From: Verrucomicrobiota bacterium
GTDB taxonomy: Bacteria > Verrucomicrobiota > Verrucomicrobiia > Chthoniobacterales > UBA10450
NCBI GenBank assembly: GCA_003219995.1
Contig: QHRC01000039.1
Coordinates: 1 to 6,373, forward strand
Direction: 5' to 3'
Length of the DNA: 6,373 bases
How positions within the stretch are numbered: the first letter of the stretch is position 1; the number at the start of each line of letters is the position of its first letter. Positions 5,762-6,373 of this stretch are shown here, in pieces. The notes under the pieces were generated by a model. It was not told the origin of the DNA. It worked only from the letters and a program-made list of their open reading frames with translations, and searched no databases. A program made the translations under genes and the position numbers.

Positions 5762-6088
5762 TTAATCTTCGTCGAGGACGACGCGATCGACCATCATGCT
5801 GTCGCCTTCTCCGAGGTAGTGGACGTGAACAGGCACGCCGACTCTAACTCTTGTCCTCACGGTGTCTTCATCGAGAACCTTGCCACTCCTGGTCACGTAA
5901 GTAACCGTTTTGCCGAAACGGTAAGTTCTTGGCCCTGTGGTTTCCTTGAGCACAATCGTCGAACCGGGTGTATACGAAGTAATCGTGCCCGAACCTTCGG
6001 TCGTGGTCGTGGTGGTGGTCGATGAAACCTGGCCCCAGGCGAACGGCGCGACCGCCGCCAAAGCGAGGCTAAGTAACAGTTTTTTCAT
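5762..6088 (-). CDS. Small exported Thr-rich protein of unknown function
   Basis: This 108-residue protein begins with a textbook signal peptide (MKK, then a Leu/Ala-rich core), probably cleaved after AWG at residue 19. The mature 89-residue protein opens with a low-complexity stretch, including seven threonines at residues 24-30. The rest is a compact, predicted all-beta segment: ITSYTPGSTIVLKET (36-50), TYRFGKTVTYVTRSGKVLDED (55-75), then RVRVGVPVHVHYLGEGDSMMVDRVVLDED (80-108). This pattern of short strands resembles a small OB- or SH3-like barrel, but I do not recognise a named family. No catalytic motif is visible. Proteins of this style recur as 'hypothetical' in soil Verrucomicrobia (recollection, not checked). 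It is a single gene with its own ribosome binding site and terminator, probably periplasmic or secreted. Confidence 0.82.
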   Translation of the reverse strand: MKKLLLSLALAAVAPFAWGQVSSTTTTTTTEGSGTITSYTPGSTIVLKETTGPRTYRFGKTVTYVTRSGKVLDEDTVRTRVRVGVPVHVHYLGEGDSMMVDRVVLDED

Positions 6089-6094
6089 GGGATT

Positions 6095-6102
6095 CCCTTC
6101 TT
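6095..6102 (-). promoter_or_regulatory. Ribosome binding site of the Thr-rich exported protein gene
   Basis: On the - strand, AAGAAGGG ends 6 bases before the ATG at 6088, a good Shine-Dalgarno at normal spacing. It supports this start and the signal peptide. Confidence 0.8.
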
Positions 6103-6267
6103 GTTAGTTGTTCTGAGCAGGTCAGGCGGTCTCTATCACGAGTCACTCGAGAGTTGGAAACGCGCCTCCCTGTGTATAAAGTAAGTTACGCACGCGCGTC
6201 GGCTCGCGGTTGCCTATTTCGAGAAAAAATTTCCTAGATCGAGCGCAGGCGCGGCATATTAAAATTG
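6103..6267. promoter_or_regulatory. Divergent promoter region (weak candidates only)
   Basis: This spacer separates two divergent genes, so it should hold promoters for both strands. On the + strand, TTGGAA (6154-6159) and TATAAA (6175-6180) are 15 bases apart, a short spacing, and could serve the YecE-like gene. On the - strand, TTTCCA and GATAGA boxes 17 bases apart are weaker. No operator repeat stands out. Confidence 0.35.
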
Positions 6268-6373
6268 ATGAACCTTTGGATTGGTACCTCGGGCTTTCAA
6301 TACGCAGAATGGAAGGGAAATTTTTATCCGGAAGATTTGCCGGCGGCGAAGATGCTCCCGTTTTACGCGGAAC
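6268..6373 (+). CDS. YecE/DUF72 family protein, N-terminal 35 codons (cut by window end)
   Basis: Translation from the ATG at 6268 gives MNLWIGTSGFQYAEWKGNFY followed by PEDLPAAKMLPFYAE. This is the very recognisable N-terminus of the DUF72/YecE family, TIM-barrel proteins of about 230-300 residues found across bacteria and archaea. The 'GTSG..Y..W.G.fYP' motif is complete, and 'kML..YA' starts the first helix. The biochemical function of the family is not established. The ribosome binding site is not obvious, which is common for this position in the window's genes. The rest of the gene lies beyond 6373. It is transcribed away from the Thr-rich exported protein gene. Confidence 0.88.
   Translation, partial: MNLWIGTSGFQYAEWKGNFYPEDLPAAKMLPFYAE

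Noticed and set aside
5542..5847. Open frame of 101 codons on the + strand
   Set aside because: It runs through the tandem repeat and the terminator hairpin and into the antisense of the Thr-rich gene; no ribosome binding site or motif.

Overview
The window is ordinary bacterial chromosome with moderately high GC, compact genes and short spacers. Seven genes or gene remnants lie on the + strand, followed by one small gene on the - strand and the first 35 codons of another + strand gene. No rRNA, tRNA, CRISPR array, transposase or phage gene was found. The style fits a soil Verrucomicrobium (Chthoniobacter/Udaeobacter-like): a YecE/DUF72 gene, a tiny Thr-rich secreted protein, AHSA1/VOC gene clusters and a NAL1-like secreted protease. 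This assignment is an inference from gene content, not from a marker gene.

Region 1 (1-1814) is a likely operon of four small cytoplasmic genes: a VOC (glyoxalase-fold) protein, two adjacent AHSA1/SRPBCC proteins and a SnoaL/NTF2-like protein. It ends at a clear intrinsic terminator (1784-1814). All four folds bind small molecules; the substrates cannot be read from the sequence.

Region 2 (1856-3852) holds a ChaA-type Ca2+(Na+)/H+ antiporter gene that is broken. Its two halves are in different reading frames, and a conserved stretch of about 11 residues is missing at 2261-2271. A SAM-dependent methyltransferase gene follows 45 bases downstream and may share its transcript.

Region 3 (4008-5504) is the most interesting part. 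A secreted chymotrypsin-fold serine protease with a readable His-Asp-Ser triad carries an N-terminal domain of about 70 residues. The next gene encodes a small exported protein that is essentially a stand-alone copy of that N-terminal domain. An intrinsic terminator sits between the two genes. This suggests a protease with a matching free pro-domain, inhibitor or adaptor.

Region 4 (5505-6373) starts with a noncoding stretch holding a perfect 16-bp tandem duplication and a strong hairpin that terminates the convergent - strand gene. That gene encodes a 108-residue exported protein with a run of seven threonines. The window ends inside a YecE/DUF72 gene on the + strand.
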